Source of the DNA: Straminergon stramineum
Taxonomy: Eukaryota; Streptophyta; Bryopsida; Hypnales; Calliergonaceae
DNA length: 64,000 nt
Reading direction: 5' to 3'
Assembly (NCBI GenBank): GCA_963920665.1
Contig: OY987271.1
Span: 7,009,350 to 7,073,349, forward strand
Made by a program: the position numbers and the translations under genes
Part shown: in pieces, positions 21,308 to 34,525 of the stretch
Numbering within the stretch: position 1 is the first letter of the stretch
Layout of the letters: the number at the start of each line of letters is the position of its first letter
Notes under the pieces: model-generated
The model's database searches: none
Seen by the model: only the letters and a program-made list of their open reading frames with translations
Told to the model about the DNA's origin: nothing

Positions 21308-21905
21308 TTCCAAAGCTCTCGCTAGATCCACGCCCACTGCCTAGTCTCCATTCCAATTGGGATAACATGGCGACATCCTGGCAGCCCTTGCACTCACATC
21401 CCAAGAGCGGATTCCAGAGGCCTGCTCCATCACCAGCACTAGCACTCGCACTAGCACTAGCACTCGCACTAGCACTAGCACCCGCAATTCGAAAACTGCC
21501 AGATGAGTTGACGATGAGACGGTGACGGTGATGGCGACGAACGCGGGGGCTTGTTGCGTCGAAGCTGCCGCTGCGAGAGCAGGCAAAGTCCGTGAGGTGG
21601 CTGGGTGGAAGTCGAGGCATCTTTCGTTGCTTGCGGTTGGGCATGCGGCCCTGGGGGTGAGGCGCAGTTTCGGGGGTCGCGCCGGCGCTGAGTGCGCTTG
21701 ACACACAGGCCGCGCGAGATCTCTGGCCTGACAGGGGCGTCTTGATGATTACGCAGGTGACGCTGCGGCTTTCTTGAAGATTTGAGGAATTTCATTTGCA
21801 GCTTGCCTTCTCGGATAGCAAGGGGGCTCCTCGTTTCTGGCACCGTACCAGTACCGGTGCGGCCGCAAGGCCGTAACCTGCAAAAATCAGGTTCAAACGA
21901 ACCAG
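21308..21905 (-). promoter_or_regulatory. GC-rich upstream/leader region of the fusion gene
   Basis: A markedly GC-rich stretch directly upstream of the start codon at 21307, likely promoter and 5' leader. Several long minus-strand frames are open here (for example 21704-21300 and 21912-21475). One of them overlaps the start codon in another frame. If transcribed as leader they would act as upstream open reading frames; I see no family resemblance in them. The transcription start cannot be placed by eye. Confidence 0.4.
21435..21480. repeat. Hexanucleotide microsatellite (AGCACT/CGCACT)n
   Basis: About eight units alternating AGCACT and CGCACT, lying about 130 bp upstream of the fusion-gene start codon. 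In one frame it reads as alternating Ser-Ala. Length variation here could affect expression. Confidence 0.9.
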
Positions 21906-24850
21906 CCCTCACCGAATGGCAGGTAAGGTAAAACAGACCATTGCGGACCTTTTACCCCTTGTGGACTCCTAAGAATGACCCCATTATGGATTTTTTTTAG
22001 TTATTGAGATTTGGGCCACATTCAATGTCTTAGCTAATTGGAATGAAGTGATTAGTGACCACAATAGGAACTTTCAATTTTTTAGTGTTAGTTCATTGTA
22101 GGAAGTGCCTTTTTAGGTCTTCAATATTAGAAAATATTGTGACCGCAATAGGTGAGTAAGATGAGTGTTATGGATAAGTTTTGGTTCATTTTGGGGTAGT
22201 CTTTAAAATCTTTTAGGTTGTGATGGGTTGAACACTTCAAAAATTCATAACGAATTCACACTTTGTCAAAAGAATATGGTTTCAAATGCTCTCACCATTT
22301 CTATCACTTGACTTTCTTTGGAAAAAAAAGTAGAAAATTTTAGAAATAACAAGAGGGAAAAACCCCATTTAGTCAGTTATGGATTGTTTTACCTTAAGAG
22401 CTACCATGGTAGGATTGGGGCCAAGATATCTAACCACTGTAGTTGTTGGGCAATTCTGCAAGAAATAATTCTAAAAATAGGTGTCATAATTTTAGGGAAG
22501 TTATGTTTCAAAAATATAAACCAAGATTATATGGTGGAAAAAGTATATATATATGTATGTATTTGTGTGTGTATGTGTGTATCAAAAAGGTGTTGACCGA
22601 GGCTTTGGGGGGGGGCTCTATGGTGCCAAATTGCACCAAAAAATAATAATTTGGCTAAAGAGTGGCAACGACTTGTAAAGTTTTCACCAAAAAAATTGGA
22701 ATGAAAAAAAATCTTGGATGAAATTATCAGATTGTGGAAGAAAATAGAATTTTAGACATGTAAAATGAGCTAGTGTGATATTTTCTATCCTATATGTGGA
22801 TGAATGTTGAAATTTGAAGCACCACTGTAACATTTTTTATCGCCATTTTGGCACTTTATAAAAAAACAAACTATTGTTGACCTTGCCCTACACTTATGGT
22901 ATATAGTTTTGTTATAGTAGTAAGGAGGGGAAATTACTGTCACCTATCAAATTAGTCTCAACAACAACCAATTTTTTTTGTAGAAATTGATACACTATAA
23001 TAATACTTAAACCTAAATGAATTCAAAATAGGGTCACTTTTGTAAATTAGGGTTACACACATCGCTAGGGCAACCTAGGATTGAGGATTAATCTCCAAAA
23101 GTAACAGTTACTTGTAGGGGAAAAAATGGAATTTTGAAGGCTCTTAAAGCGAAATAGATTGTGGCTTGAGAATTATCCAAACACAAGATCTTTAGTTTTT
23201 TTAATTTTCTTTTTTCCATACCTATATGAATTTGAAAGCAATTAATTAGAATTCCTCAAGAGGATTTTAAACTTTGAGCTTCAATAAGCTAGTTAAATAT
23301 CCTTTCACCTTTTTGGCCTTGCCATTTTTAAAATGTTTGACTAACCTACAATGGTTTACACTAAGCATAAGATTTTTTGATTATGCACTCTAGAGACTCC
23401 ACCTACCTATACTTATGGCAAAGCTCACAAGATTCTATATTCAACAAAATTTAGGGCTTGATGAAGCAACCTTGTATTAGGGTGGCTTCATCTTGTGAAG
23501 AAATTGCAACACCAAAAGTTACACAATCTCACCTATTCTTGGTACTCATGCCCTTACTCACCAAATACTACCCAAAAATAGTCAAGTGACCACTCATCAA
23601 CAAGAGTAAAGGATAAAGCAATAGTAAACATAGGATGAAGAATGATTTCAAGGACCATTCCTTGACATGTTGGACTAGTGAGCCTCAAGCTAGAGGATAC
23701 TATGATGGGCCCGTAGCACTTTTCATCTCCATTTGAAGATTGAACCCACCCACCCACCCTAGTGGATAAGGAAGGCCATGCTTTGAGAGACGAGGAAATT
23801 GAGGGCTCTTCAAAATTAGATGGAAAATAGGTGGGTGGCCGTCTTGGCAGTATAGGTGGGTGTTGGATTGGTTGTGAGTTTTCTTTCCACCAAACCGCTT
23901 GTAGTTGGTTGGTGGGTATGTAATCTACTTCTTGCAATGAAATTCCATTTCATTTATGGGGGAAAAAATGAAAAATTTGAGCATCCAAGTTTGTCGAGTG
24001 AGGGTGTAGATGCTCTTGCCTAAATTACTGAACCACAATTAGGATGATTCTCCTTTTCACTCAATGCTCTCCGCCGGAATGGAAGCTCGGTTCCCATTTT
24101 CTCTCTCTCTCGTTTTTTGCTTGTTCTCCTCTCCTCGTTTCCTTTCCTTTCCTTTGCTCTCCTCTCCTCTCCACATGAGCGACCGATTGAGGGATGCACG
24201 CGGATTGCAGGTGTTGAAGCATGTAGTGCTGATGTCATTGGTGGGAAGCAGCAGGGCAGCTTTTGTCGTAAGGCCAAGTGCAGCACTGCAGCAGCATTCA
24301 GTTCCAAGTGCGGCATTGGACAACCAAGTCCTGCAACTTGACTTAACTTCCTGTAAGTTAAGTTGAGCTTTGATACTCAGAAGAGGTGGCCGTGCTGGCC
24401 ATCAAGTAGACAGAGAAACAGGCAGGCATATTTTAATCCCCGAACCAGGCTACAGGAAAGCCGAGGGAGCAGCAGGCGAGCAGCCGAGCACTTATCAGTT
24501 AAGATTTTTTAAAGGTACGGAGTAGTGGAGGACAATACTACAACAGCAGGAACTCTCGCTCTCGCCGTCGCTCTCGAAGGCTGCACCTTAACTTATTATT
24601 ATTGACTCAGTTGCGGCGAAGTTTTTCTTATTAAAAAAATTTGGGAAACGAATGGAAAAACGTTGCGGCGAAGTTTCGTTGACTAACTTGCAGGAACTTG
24701 AAGCATGAGGACTTGATCTCGCACGAATCCTTTGTTTGTGAAGCGGTAACTTTACTGCTGTAGAGTCGGCTCCAAAAAGTCTTCAAAATTGTGCCATTCA
24801 AATTTTGTCGCATAATATAAAATACAATTGGCGTTTTCCATCTTGCATAC
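21906..24850. other. Intergenic, with LINE-tail relic and a GC-richer patch
   Basis: No gene is called. A degenerate LINE 3' tail lies at about 23880-23960 ('accaaaccgcttgtagttggttggtggg', then 'gcaatgaaattccatttcatt'), matching 14103-14170. At 22544-22582 there is an AT/GT-rich microsatellite. Between about 24050 and 24560 the sequence is richer in GC with CT-rich runs and open frames on both strands, none recognisable. It may be an orphan promoter or exon relic. Confidence 0.35.
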
Positions 24851-25677
24851 TTAACCCCTAAACAATGCCTCGCCCATAATTTAGTCAATGAATGACATGT
24901 CAAAGAATCCTTTTGTGTAGGACAAAAGTGCAACTATTCATCCCCAAAATCTTGTGTAAAAGGGAGAGATCTTCAATAATAGTTTGACCTCAAATGAGTA
25001 TTTTTGTGTTTTTTACAAAAGCAAATGATGTCACACGGTTGTAAAAGGGATGATTTTCACAATCACCAACTTAGCTTGGCGTTCAAGGATTACTTCCTAG
25101 GTGCTCCAAAGTCCATTTTCTGGATGGTGAACAAATTGTAGCTTAAGTTTCATCCTCCTAACTACTTGGATGAAAGTCATTCCAATTTGTGGAGATGCTT
25201 TATTAAGTTGTTTTCCTATCTAAGGGTTGGATTGGGTATTCTAAAGTACATATTTTTCTAAAATTACCAATGTGCAAATATATCAAGTGGTTGACCAAGC
25301 CAAAATTGCATTGCCTATAGTTCAAAATTAGATTTGTAAAAATGAGGTCATAGATTTTAAGAACACAACAATTTCAAAAAACACTATGTGAAGAGAACCT
25401 CGTTTCAAATCCATTCCAACAACCTTTACTCAAAGAATGATAATATTTTGCTCATAATCGAATTTTGAAGGAATTTTGAAATTTTCCTTTCAAATTTTAT
25501 TTTTAAAAAATGGGTGATAGCATTGGAGAATTTAATTTTATACATAGAATCTACAAATCAAGATCTGCAACTTTTCTTTGTATATCAATTCCAAAATATG
25601 CTTTGAAATTGCACTTTATTATGATTTTTCTCAAATATTGTCAATTCTATAGATGACTCTAGACATTTAGGGGTTAA
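24851..25677. mobile_element. TTAA-bounded element, 827 bp
   Basis: The left end is TTAACCCCTAAACAATGCC and the right end GACATTTAGGGGTTAA. The first 12 bases are perfect inverted repeats. The interior shares blocks with 9480-9640. It has no coding capacity. Confidence 0.75.
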
Positions 25678-26571
25678 CATTCAATTCTTATACAATCCCA
25701 ATCTAGCATGCCATCTTTTAGTTCCAAAAAAACTATACTTCATTTTTGATGAATTTTTTCATTTAATATTCATGATTTTACATGATAATTGATTGAAAAA
25801 CATTAGGTGATGAATTTTTTAAGTTTCATAATATAGATATACAGGAAACATCCATCCAACCATTCTTATTTCATTTCACAAGTATCTCCAAACAAGTTTC
25901 AGAATTTCCTCTATAGGGATTTTCAATGTTGGAGTGACAATGCCCAATTTTTGTAAATTAAATAGATATATCATTATTGTAATTAGATTTTGCTACTTGA
26001 TCCTCGCACAACAACTAATTTGGTACATTTGAGCATGATGGTACAATTACTTTGCCAAAATATAGTCAAAATACAAAGATATATATTTTCCAAATTTGGG
26101 CATTGTTATTCAAACATGGAAATCTCTATAGTGGGAATTTTGAAACTTTTTTGGAAATACTTGTTGACAGAAGATGTGCATAGAGATGTTTCCTTAAAAT
26201 ATATTCAATCAAACTTGAAAAATTCATCACTAATTTTTTTTAATCAATTATCATGGGAAATCGTTAATATTAAATGAAACAATTCACCCAAAATGAAGTT
26301 ATGTTTTTTTGAAATATAAATTTGGTATGCTTGATTGGAATTGTCTAAAATTTGAATGTTAATTACTCAACACAAAGAATGCCAATTATATTCTATATCA
26401 TGCAAAAAAAATTGAAGGAAACAATAGGCATTTTGTAAGGTTATTAGACATGATTGTAGTGTAGTTTCATCAAATAAATGAAGGTAACTATACCAAAGGT
26501 AACTGCAACTAATTGTACCCCTTTTAAAAATTGAGCCCTAAAAATTTTTGTTTAAAATGCACAAACTTTAT
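25678..26571. other. AT-rich intergenic DNA between two TTAA elements
   Basis: Nothing recognisable. A 95-codon plus frame (25990-26277) has no family resemblance. Confidence 0.35.
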
Positions 26572-27497
26572 TTAACCCCTAAAGGATTGGCCTTGTATTT
26601 TTGACAACATAATTTTTTTGGGAAGGTACATGTGAGCGGAGATTTGACTTATTTAGGCTGAAAGTTTTTTACAAGGTGAGAACGAGGAATATCTTCCATG
26701 CATGCTAAATTCCATTTCATTTGAGTATACAAGTGAAAAGTTATGGTGCAAAATGTTGTTTGTTTCTCAACTTGGACATCTTGGACAGATAAGAAAAAAT
26801 CATTTTTTTCAAAAATATAAATTTGAAATTGGTTTTCTAGATTTCTATATACTGGTAAAGCTTTGAATCAATCCATTTTGATCAATGAGATGAAAGTTAT
26901 GAGGAATTTTAGTTTGTGGGCAATTATGAAATCTCTGTACTAAAATGAACTTTGAAGTCCTATATTTAACTCAATATTTAATATTTTTTGAAAAAAATAA
27001 AATCATAGGATGTAGATTGTTGCAACATTACAACCATTGGGATTGGCATTTTTCAATTCCATAATTAAATTTTTGACAATTTAGTATTTTGAATTATTCT
27101 CTACTTCTTTCTACTTACTATTTTTTTCCCTATATGTTGTACAATTCCAAATGATTTGAAAATTTTCAAGAAAATAGCCAACTTGCCTTGAAGAATGAAT
27201 CCAAAGATGCACCACCATTTCGGACATTTTTTCATACAAATGTGACCTTCTAAAGTGTTGCTGCCCAGGTTTTTGCAAGGCAAAAAACATGATTTTTGTC
27301 ACTTCAAATGTTCATATCTTGCAATCCACACGGTGGAAATTTCTGAATTTTTTACCAAATCTTTTCAAAACAACTTACTACAAGATCCTACAATTACATA
27401 TGTTTAATTTAATTTTTTTAAATTTGGTACTTGTACTAAAAATGGCAATTTTGGAACGTTTTTGGTAAAAATATAGTTAAGGAACTTTAGAGGTTAA
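26572..27497 (+). mobile_element. TTAA-bounded element, 926 bp
   Basis: The left end is TTAACCCCTAAAGGATTGGCC and the right end CTTTAGAGGTTAA. It is a full-length relative of 10598-11548 (opposite orientation). It shares 'tagtattttgaattattctctacttctttctacttactattttttt' style blocks with 52672-53580. It has no coding capacity. Confidence 0.8.
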
Positions 27498-28483
27498 GAG
27501 AGACTAGGATAACTTTTAGATACTCCTATTTTCAACACATTGAAAGTTAATAGTTGATTCATAGGGTTTTCAAGAAATGCATACAAAGAGAATATAAAAT
27601 CTTTGTTTGACTATTAACAACATCCAACTAAAAAAAAGATAATTTAATAATTGAAACTATACTCAAATGCTCAATCAAAGGATTTTTGGTGTTGCTGCAT
27701 CATATGAATCTATTGCAAGAAAAATGGTCGTCATGCCCCCATGGAATGATGATTTGCTTTTTGATATTCTGATGTACAGACAAATGTAAGAGAACATGAT
27801 GGCAATTAAAACTATCTTTTTCTAAGAAAACATATATTTACTATGAATTTTTTAAATCCACTACCTCCTTGGCCAAAATGAGTCATGAGACTACTCAACT
27901 ACCATTAAATCAACAACACCTTTCAACAATAAAAAAACATTAAACGCACCAATAGTGATCATGTTATTTACCTCATTTAATCACATTGTCTTACTAAAAT
28001 GGCTTCAATGTTGAGGTTCTAAAGTGGTCAATTTCGTAACGATTTGGAGCTAAAACTCAAAAGTTTCTATTGAAGTCACCAATGCACTCCATTTATTTCA
28101 TTCAAAAAAACTACTTTAAAAAAAAATTATTCATACAATGTTCAGAAAATAAAACTAAAAGAATTCCACTTATTCCAACAAAGTTTAGACAATTTACTAA
28201 TAATGACAATAACCACATATTTACCATAGGTGCTTATTCAAATGATTATAGGTGGAATAAAGTTAGCGGCAAGGTGCTTGCTCAATGAAGGTGAAACTTG
28301 CAACAATCATAATCAACTCAATACAATTGTCTCTTACTTGAGAAAGAGTAGTCCATTGTTTGTCCCTTTATTCATTGTACCTAGTTATTTTCCTTGGATT
28401 TAAAAAAATATCAATACTATTAAAAGATATTCTTATTTTTTTCAATTGATTAAAAATTAGAAATGAAGGTATGTTACAAGCAT
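27498..28483. other. AT-rich intergenic DNA
   Basis: No gene, RNA gene or element end recognised. Confidence 0.35.
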
Positions 28484-29040
28484 TACCTCCTATAGTTCCA
28501 TGACTACGTTTTCACCGAAAATGCTCCACAACTGCCATTTTTAGTACAAGTATCAAATTTTTGACTTTTTTTTAAATGCATGTAACAATAGGATTTTGTA
28601 GCATGCTGATTTGAGAATATGGTAAAAATTTCAGAAATTTTCAACACATGGATTGCAAGATATAAGCATTCAAATTTACTAAAATCACTTTTTTGGCCCC
28701 TTGAAAAACAGGGCAGCTGCACTTCACAAGCTCACTTTTCCATGAAAAATTATCCAAAATGGTAGTGCTTCTTTAGATTTTTTTTTGTAGAGAAGTTGGT
28801 TACATGCTTGAAAATTTTCAAATCATTTGGAATTGTACAACTTATAGGAAAGAAAGAGTAAATAGACAATGGTAGAGAATGATTCAAAATAGTAAATTTC
28901 TAAGAATTTAATTATGGAATTGAAAAAATGCCAATTTGAATGGTTGCAATGTTGTAATGAATAATCTACATCCTATAATTTTACAAAAGAAGTTTGAGCT
29001 TAGAAATTGAAATTGGAAACAAGAGAATTCAAGTATAAAC
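28484..29040 (-). mobile_element. TTAA-family element, truncated and with decayed terminus
   Basis: Its start, 'ttacctcctatagttccatgac', aligns with the inverted right end of 26572-27497 (TTAACCTCTAAAGTTCC). Similarity continues through 'gttttcaccgaaaatgctcc', 'tagtacaagtatcaaattt' and 'agaatgattcaaaatagtaaattt', and fades near 28990-29040. The far terminus is missing. Confidence 0.65.
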
Positions 29041-29354
29041 CAATCTACTATGATTTTCAAAATAAATCAATTGGATAGGAAAAAACTTGCCCGAAAAAAG
29101 ATAGTATCTATGAAATGGTTGTTTAGGCATGTAGGAATTAAAAGAATGAAAACACTTCAAAATTGTGTTCTTAGTCAATCTAAGGTTAAAAGGTATCCAT
29201 TCCTCAATCCCCTCTTGATTATTCACATTGAAATCTTTTCCTTCCTTCAAATATTAATCGATGAAAATTCAAGAATAAAATATCAACCATTAAGAAATGG
29301 GACTTAGAACATGTTTCAAGAATGAAGAAGATGAAATACTAGATTTACCTTGTA

Positions 29355-30104
29355 GGGTGATTGCAAGAAACACTTGTCATATTTTTTGTCCTCTTGTCCT
29401 TGGACATCTAATTTTTTGGTCATAACTTTTGCATTGTAAGTCTGTTTGTCTTGAAATTTGGAATGAAGGTACACATAAAAAAGTTCACACATTTTGTATT
29501 TTTTGGGGGGTTTGAAAAATTAATTTACTATTTTTAAAGTGCCCCCGATTGGGTGTTTACCGTGGCCATTTTGGGGTTTTTTGAGCCAAAGTTGTATCCC
29601 AAAATGCGAATTGGAAGCCACAAATTGGAGAAGCTGGAGTTGTACTTGTGTTCCAATGAGAGATGAAGAATTTTTTGCAAAAAAACTTTGCATGTGGTGT
29701 CTACATGAGGCCAAAGTGACCGTTGTTCGCACACATTTTTTGGGCAAAAATAAATAAATTTTGAAGAAATTTTTGGTACAATGTGAGAGCAGGCTTGTCT
29801 ACAAAAATTCCTTTTTTTCTGGGAATTTTTTGAATTTCTTTTGAATTACTAAAAATGAAAAGGTCTGTAGACCCCTTTTTTGCTATTTTCTACTACTAGT
29901 GGCTTCTATAGTAATACATAGTAGTCTATAGTACTATATAGTACTGAATCAATGGTTAAGATCTACAGGCACCCGAAATCGACGGTTGAGATTCATAGGT
30001 GCAATCTAATGCGCGAAATTGATAGTAGTCCATGGTATTGCCAGTCATGTGGCGAGAAATCGGGTTTTTGAGCCAAAAATGTGAAGTGTTTCTTGCAATC
30101 ACCC
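29355..30104. mobile_element. DNA transposon-like element, 750 bp, 4-bp target duplication TGTA
   Basis: It begins GGGTGATTGCAAGAAACAC and ends with the exact reverse complement. It is flanked on both sides by TGTA (29351-29354 and 30105-30108). The interior aligns with 55278-56011 (for example 'aaaattaatttactat'). A group of short palindromic 'tagtactatatagtac' motifs lies near 29890-29945. It has no coding capacity. Confidence 0.88.
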
Positions 30105-31091
30105 TGTACTAGAGAGGAGGTCGAAAAGTATTTAATGAATGACTTTAAAAATTGTATTACAACAGAATAATACAAATTTTCATGTGATCATTGGATACTT
30201 GTAAAGTTTATCTATTTGTCTTTTGTTGTTCAATATTGAACATATCAACATTTACATCCAATGTATCATGCATACTAGCTCAAGATATTTCTCATGATAC
30301 ATACTAGCATGTGGATTCTGAGGTGCACAACTCCAAATTTTTACCTTAAAGGATAAAAATAAAAATGAATCCCTATTTTTGTGGTTCATTAATTATTTAT
30401 TCTTAGTCTCCATTACCATATTTGAAACTTCTATATTCTAGTACTAATTCAAATTTATCATATGGTGGTAAACAAGAAAAATAATTTTTTCCATTTCTCC
30501 AAATGTGAAAAATATGAATTTGTGTACTTGAGGTCTATAAATTGGTATAAGCCTTGTGAGCCATTAACATTTCAAATTTCCGATTTAACATTCAAAATTT
30601 CCTCAAGGAATCACTAATGTATACAAGGGCCCTATAGACTAGGAAATTACTACGATAAAACCACCATCAATCAAATTCATCATGTGGTTTATTTCCTAAT
30701 TTATGCCTCTACTATAATAATTTATACAATTTGTTTATAATATGAAATGAACTTACAAACCATAATAAGTTCTTACAAGAAAGATTTTTTTCTCCGATAA
30801 TATTTAAAAAGACTTTTGGACATGAATAGCACCATTACAAATACAATGGGTAACAATATTCTTCCGTATAAAAAGTTATAACAATTGGTATCTTCATTTT
30901 CTAAAACACACTTGAGGGGCAAATCACTTTAGTGAATGCACTTCGTTCCATGATTGTAGAATGTTAAAGCATTCCATGTGGTCCTCCAATTGGTTGTTTG
31001 GAGCACTAATTTGAAAGGTCCGATATATTTTATCAAGAAATGAAATCCCTTGCCCCTTTGCTATTAGGTGAGCCACATTGGTAGAAAAGGC
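30105..31091. other. AT-rich intergenic DNA
   Basis: Nothing recognisable up to the foldback at 31092. Confidence 0.35.
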
Positions 31092-31190
31092 ACTATCAAT
31101 GAGGCAATTGACATGAGAAGTGATGCCCAAAACTACACAACATGTGTAGTTTTGGGCATTACTTCTCGTGTCAATTGTCTCATTGATAGT
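31092..31190 (+). ncRNA. Candidate hairpin RNA: 48-bp arms, 3-nt loop
   Basis: Arms are 31092-31139 and 31143-31190, with loop ACA at 31140-31142. Of 48 paired positions, 45 are Watson-Crick. The other three are G-U pairs if the plus strand is transcribed, but would be C-A mismatches on the minus strand. A foldback this long and this perfect is the form expected of a young MIRNA or other small-RNA-producing hairpin, or of a recent local inverted duplication. Transcription is not shown by the sequence. Confidence 0.5.
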
Positions 31191-31817
31191 ACCTATTTTT
31201 TTTCTTCTAATGGCCACTTCAACGGACCCATTGAATTCTTATGATTGTTGTTGAACTTTGTGGCTCTCTTTGGTGAACCCTTCAAAAGAAAAAGATAAGA
31301 CAAAACATTGCCATGATTGCACGTTGACTCTCTTTCACTATAGAATTGGTCCCCTTGCTTTAGTCCATCTCCCTTTTAGTGGAATGAGGTGTCATAGTCA
31401 GCAGCCTTGAAGTGTCCCGATCTTGAGCTACATTGCAGAGGTTCTCATGCATGCCTTAAAAGTCAATCAGCTTGGAGGGCTACTTTTTGTCAGTTTGGAG
31501 GGCCAAAATTTAAAGGGCCGTAGGGGATGCCTTCACCATAATTTTGGAGCCTTCTTACAAAACCTTGTGGAGGCTCCACGAGAAAGGCTCCACGAGAAAG
31601 AGTCGCACGCGGAGTGATATCGTTCGAGTCAGAAACCTTAATTTCGGCACGTGTTCCCTCTCAAGACTCAGCAAGCCACCCAAGTAGGGCATTTATTGTT
31701 CCTTTATTATCACTCTCCACAGTCTAACAACAGCCAAACCCTAATCCAAGTTCACACCCTTTAGTTGCCGACAAGCCAAGGGTAGCAGGATTCAGAATCC
31801 CCCTGCAGAAATGCTCG
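31191..31817. other. Intergenic, moderately GC-richer at its end
   Basis: No gene recognised. A 14-base unit 'gctccacgagaaag' is repeated in tandem at about 31574-31602. Confidence 0.35.
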
Positions 31818-32638
31818 TTAACCCCAAAATGACCCTGCAATTTCTCGAACTGAGGCCCCCTACTAGAGAGGCAAACACACTTGCTTTTTTAATAAATAAT
31901 TAAAGCCTACCTACTCAAATGTAACCGTACAAATCACAAGTATACTCTACAAGGGTCATGCAAAAAAATTTGGAGGCCTAAATGATTTGTCACGATGCAT
32001 TAGATTCTCAAGACATCGAAGGTATATGGTTGCAGAATCACACATTTTTTGTCCCTCCAAGTGCTTCAGCGGGTGTTGTAGGATGAATATGTCATTCCTT
32101 GAGGTGCGGTTTCTTTTGTAAGAAAGAAGAGAGGATACACATGATCAATGCCCCAAAAAATATACTAGAAGGATAACACATGTTCAGTGGAGGATCACTA
32201 AACAACGGGGTGTTCGACAGGCCCATTTCAGGGATGTAGATTCCTTTTCTTTGATGAAAAATGTACTTTTGGACAGAGGAAGATCCCTATGGTGGAAATG
32301 ACATACAAAAACTTATAAAGCTGCAAAATTTTGTTTTGCAAGAATCTGACAGCGCATTCGAGAAAAAATCCATTTTGAATCCTAACGGGTTCTGAAGCCA
32401 AAATCCGCGTTGGCACTTGCTTTCACGTTGCCAAACTGGAGAGTCTACTTACATTGTAAGCCATAGAAGATTGAGGCCACATCATAATTGAAATCAGAAA
32501 ATTTCACCCTTTTGGAAACTTTTTGCTCTCCAATATCGTAGTTAACCATTTTATGAAATATCACACTAATGTCCCATTTTTCAACTTTGAAAATTAACTG
32601 AGGACAAATTATGTTCCCGAGGACATTTTTGGGGTTAA
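31818..32638. mobile_element. TTAA-bounded element, 821 bp (CCCCAAAA-type termini)
   Basis: The left end is TTAACCCCAAAATGACCCTG. The right end is CGAGGACATTTTTGGGGTTAA, its imperfect inverse. The termini vary from the commoner CCCCTAAAGG form. It has no coding capacity. Confidence 0.7.
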
Positions 32639-34525
32639 GGAGTCTTATGGGGAAGACAACAAAGATAGAGGATACGTATTCTTGAATCCAAGACACTGTA
32701 AGTATCCTAGCCTCGAGGATAAGGGGTACTTCACACTATGGTCAAAGGTCGAGAGGTAGTGGATTTTCACCAATCAAATTTCAAAAAACCTAGAATTTGG
32801 CCTCTTGACCTTTCACATTCGAAGGCACCATCACCTTCCAAATTGCTTACATAGCAACAAATTGCCTACATGGGGACGGACTCTCGAAGGAAGTTTCGGT
32901 TGGTTAGAAATGAAGACCCAAACTATTGTCAAGATGTAATTGAATTTTCTTCATAAAAAATTGTTTAAATTGACAAGATCTCAACTATTAGATTGGTATG
33001 GGTTTGGCCATCCAAATCTAGAGGTTGTGGGAGTTCATTGCCAAAGTTTTGGACTTTAAGCTTGACCTTTGGAAGCTTCACAACATTGCCAGCTAAGGGC
33101 TCCAATTCCTATATTTTATTGCCTATGTATTGCCCATTTCTTTGGACTCTTAACACAGTTTGGCTACTCAATCCCATAGCTTCTCAACTTGGATGGCCAT
33201 AGTGTAAAGTGCCTGGAAGGGTCAGGTTTTGGTCTAGAGTATGTCGGAGCTAGTGAAATCCACCAATTAGGGATGGAATGGGAGTCCGATATTTCTAGAG
33301 TCCCCATCCCACCGATGATTGGAGGGCTTTACCATCCTACAACTCAACATGGAAGCTGGACCTAGAGTATGTGAATCTAAAATCCTCTCCCTCAATTTGC
33401 AAATTACATTCATTTCAAATTGCACTTTTCACTACACATACTTCAAAGCAATATAATAGACAATTTGATGTCACTAGAATCCCATTTTGTTGGATGTAAT
33501 CATTTGAAACTTGGCAAGCTCAAGACTCAAAATATAATGATAATCTTCCTACTTCAATCTTTGCGTGGACTTGGTGAGAACCCAAGAAAAATCACAACAT
33601 GGGTCCATTTATGTAACCCTTAAACAACAAACCTAACAAAGAGGCATAGTTTTAGGGTCAAACAATAGATCTTGATTTTAAATGTCTTAGAGCTTGACTA
33701 AGAAAATGTTATAAGGCACTTCTTCTTTTCTTTTTCTTCTTCCTAAAATTATTAAAATTGTAATTTTTGTGATGCTTTGAAGATAGCAACTTCAAAGCTT
33801 AAAAAATATCCCTTTTTGAACTTTTCTATTGAATTTCTCTTGGTGCAAGCTCAAGAAATATACAAGTAAGACCATGATAATCATCAATATGATCCCCAAT
33901 TTGATTTTTAAATTACCTTATTCAAATTATTTTTATAATTACTATGATTTTTACAAAAAAATAATTTTCATAAATCACATAAATTTCATATTAATATTTT
34001 CAATTATAAAAATGAAGAAAATATTTAGATAAATATATTGCTACATGAAAAAATACCAAATTTTCCAAAGGTGTGTTTCAATATAGAAAACTAGTGGAGT
34101 TTCACCAAACATGAACTTGGAATGTCTTTTTATGCTAAAAGAGAAAGTGGAATTCTTCTTCATTGAGTATGGTATGAGCCTTGGTCAAAATTCAATACAA
34201 TTTGGACTATGTACTATTCATCAATTATCATAATCATTATTTTAACTTGAAAAGAACATGACTCAACTACTAAGGTAGAAAACTAAAAGTTATCATTCTT
34301 CATGTAATCTTTGTTTCTACAATTTCTTTGAAAGTCCTAGAGACATCCTTTCTAGATGTAAAGTTTCACTAGACCCTTCAGTTGTTCTATCATGACCCTT
34401 GTCTTAGTGTACAACACCCCTTAACCAAAAGTTATTTGATGTTTAGAGGCAAAATATTCATACACAAATCAAGGCAAAGATATTCATCTCCATTTATTTT
34501 TAAATAAATTAAATCATTGGATCTT
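32639..34525. other. AT-rich intergenic DNA
   Basis: No gene, RNA gene or element with two definable ends. The region 33720-34030 is extremely AT-rich. Confidence 0.35.

Noticed and set aside
22544..22582. AT/GT microsatellite as Z-DNA or regulatory element
   Set aside because: Ordinary simple repeat with no gene nearby.
30924..31217. 97-codon minus-strand frame over the foldback
   Set aside because: Much of it is one arm of the inverted repeat; no domain recognised.
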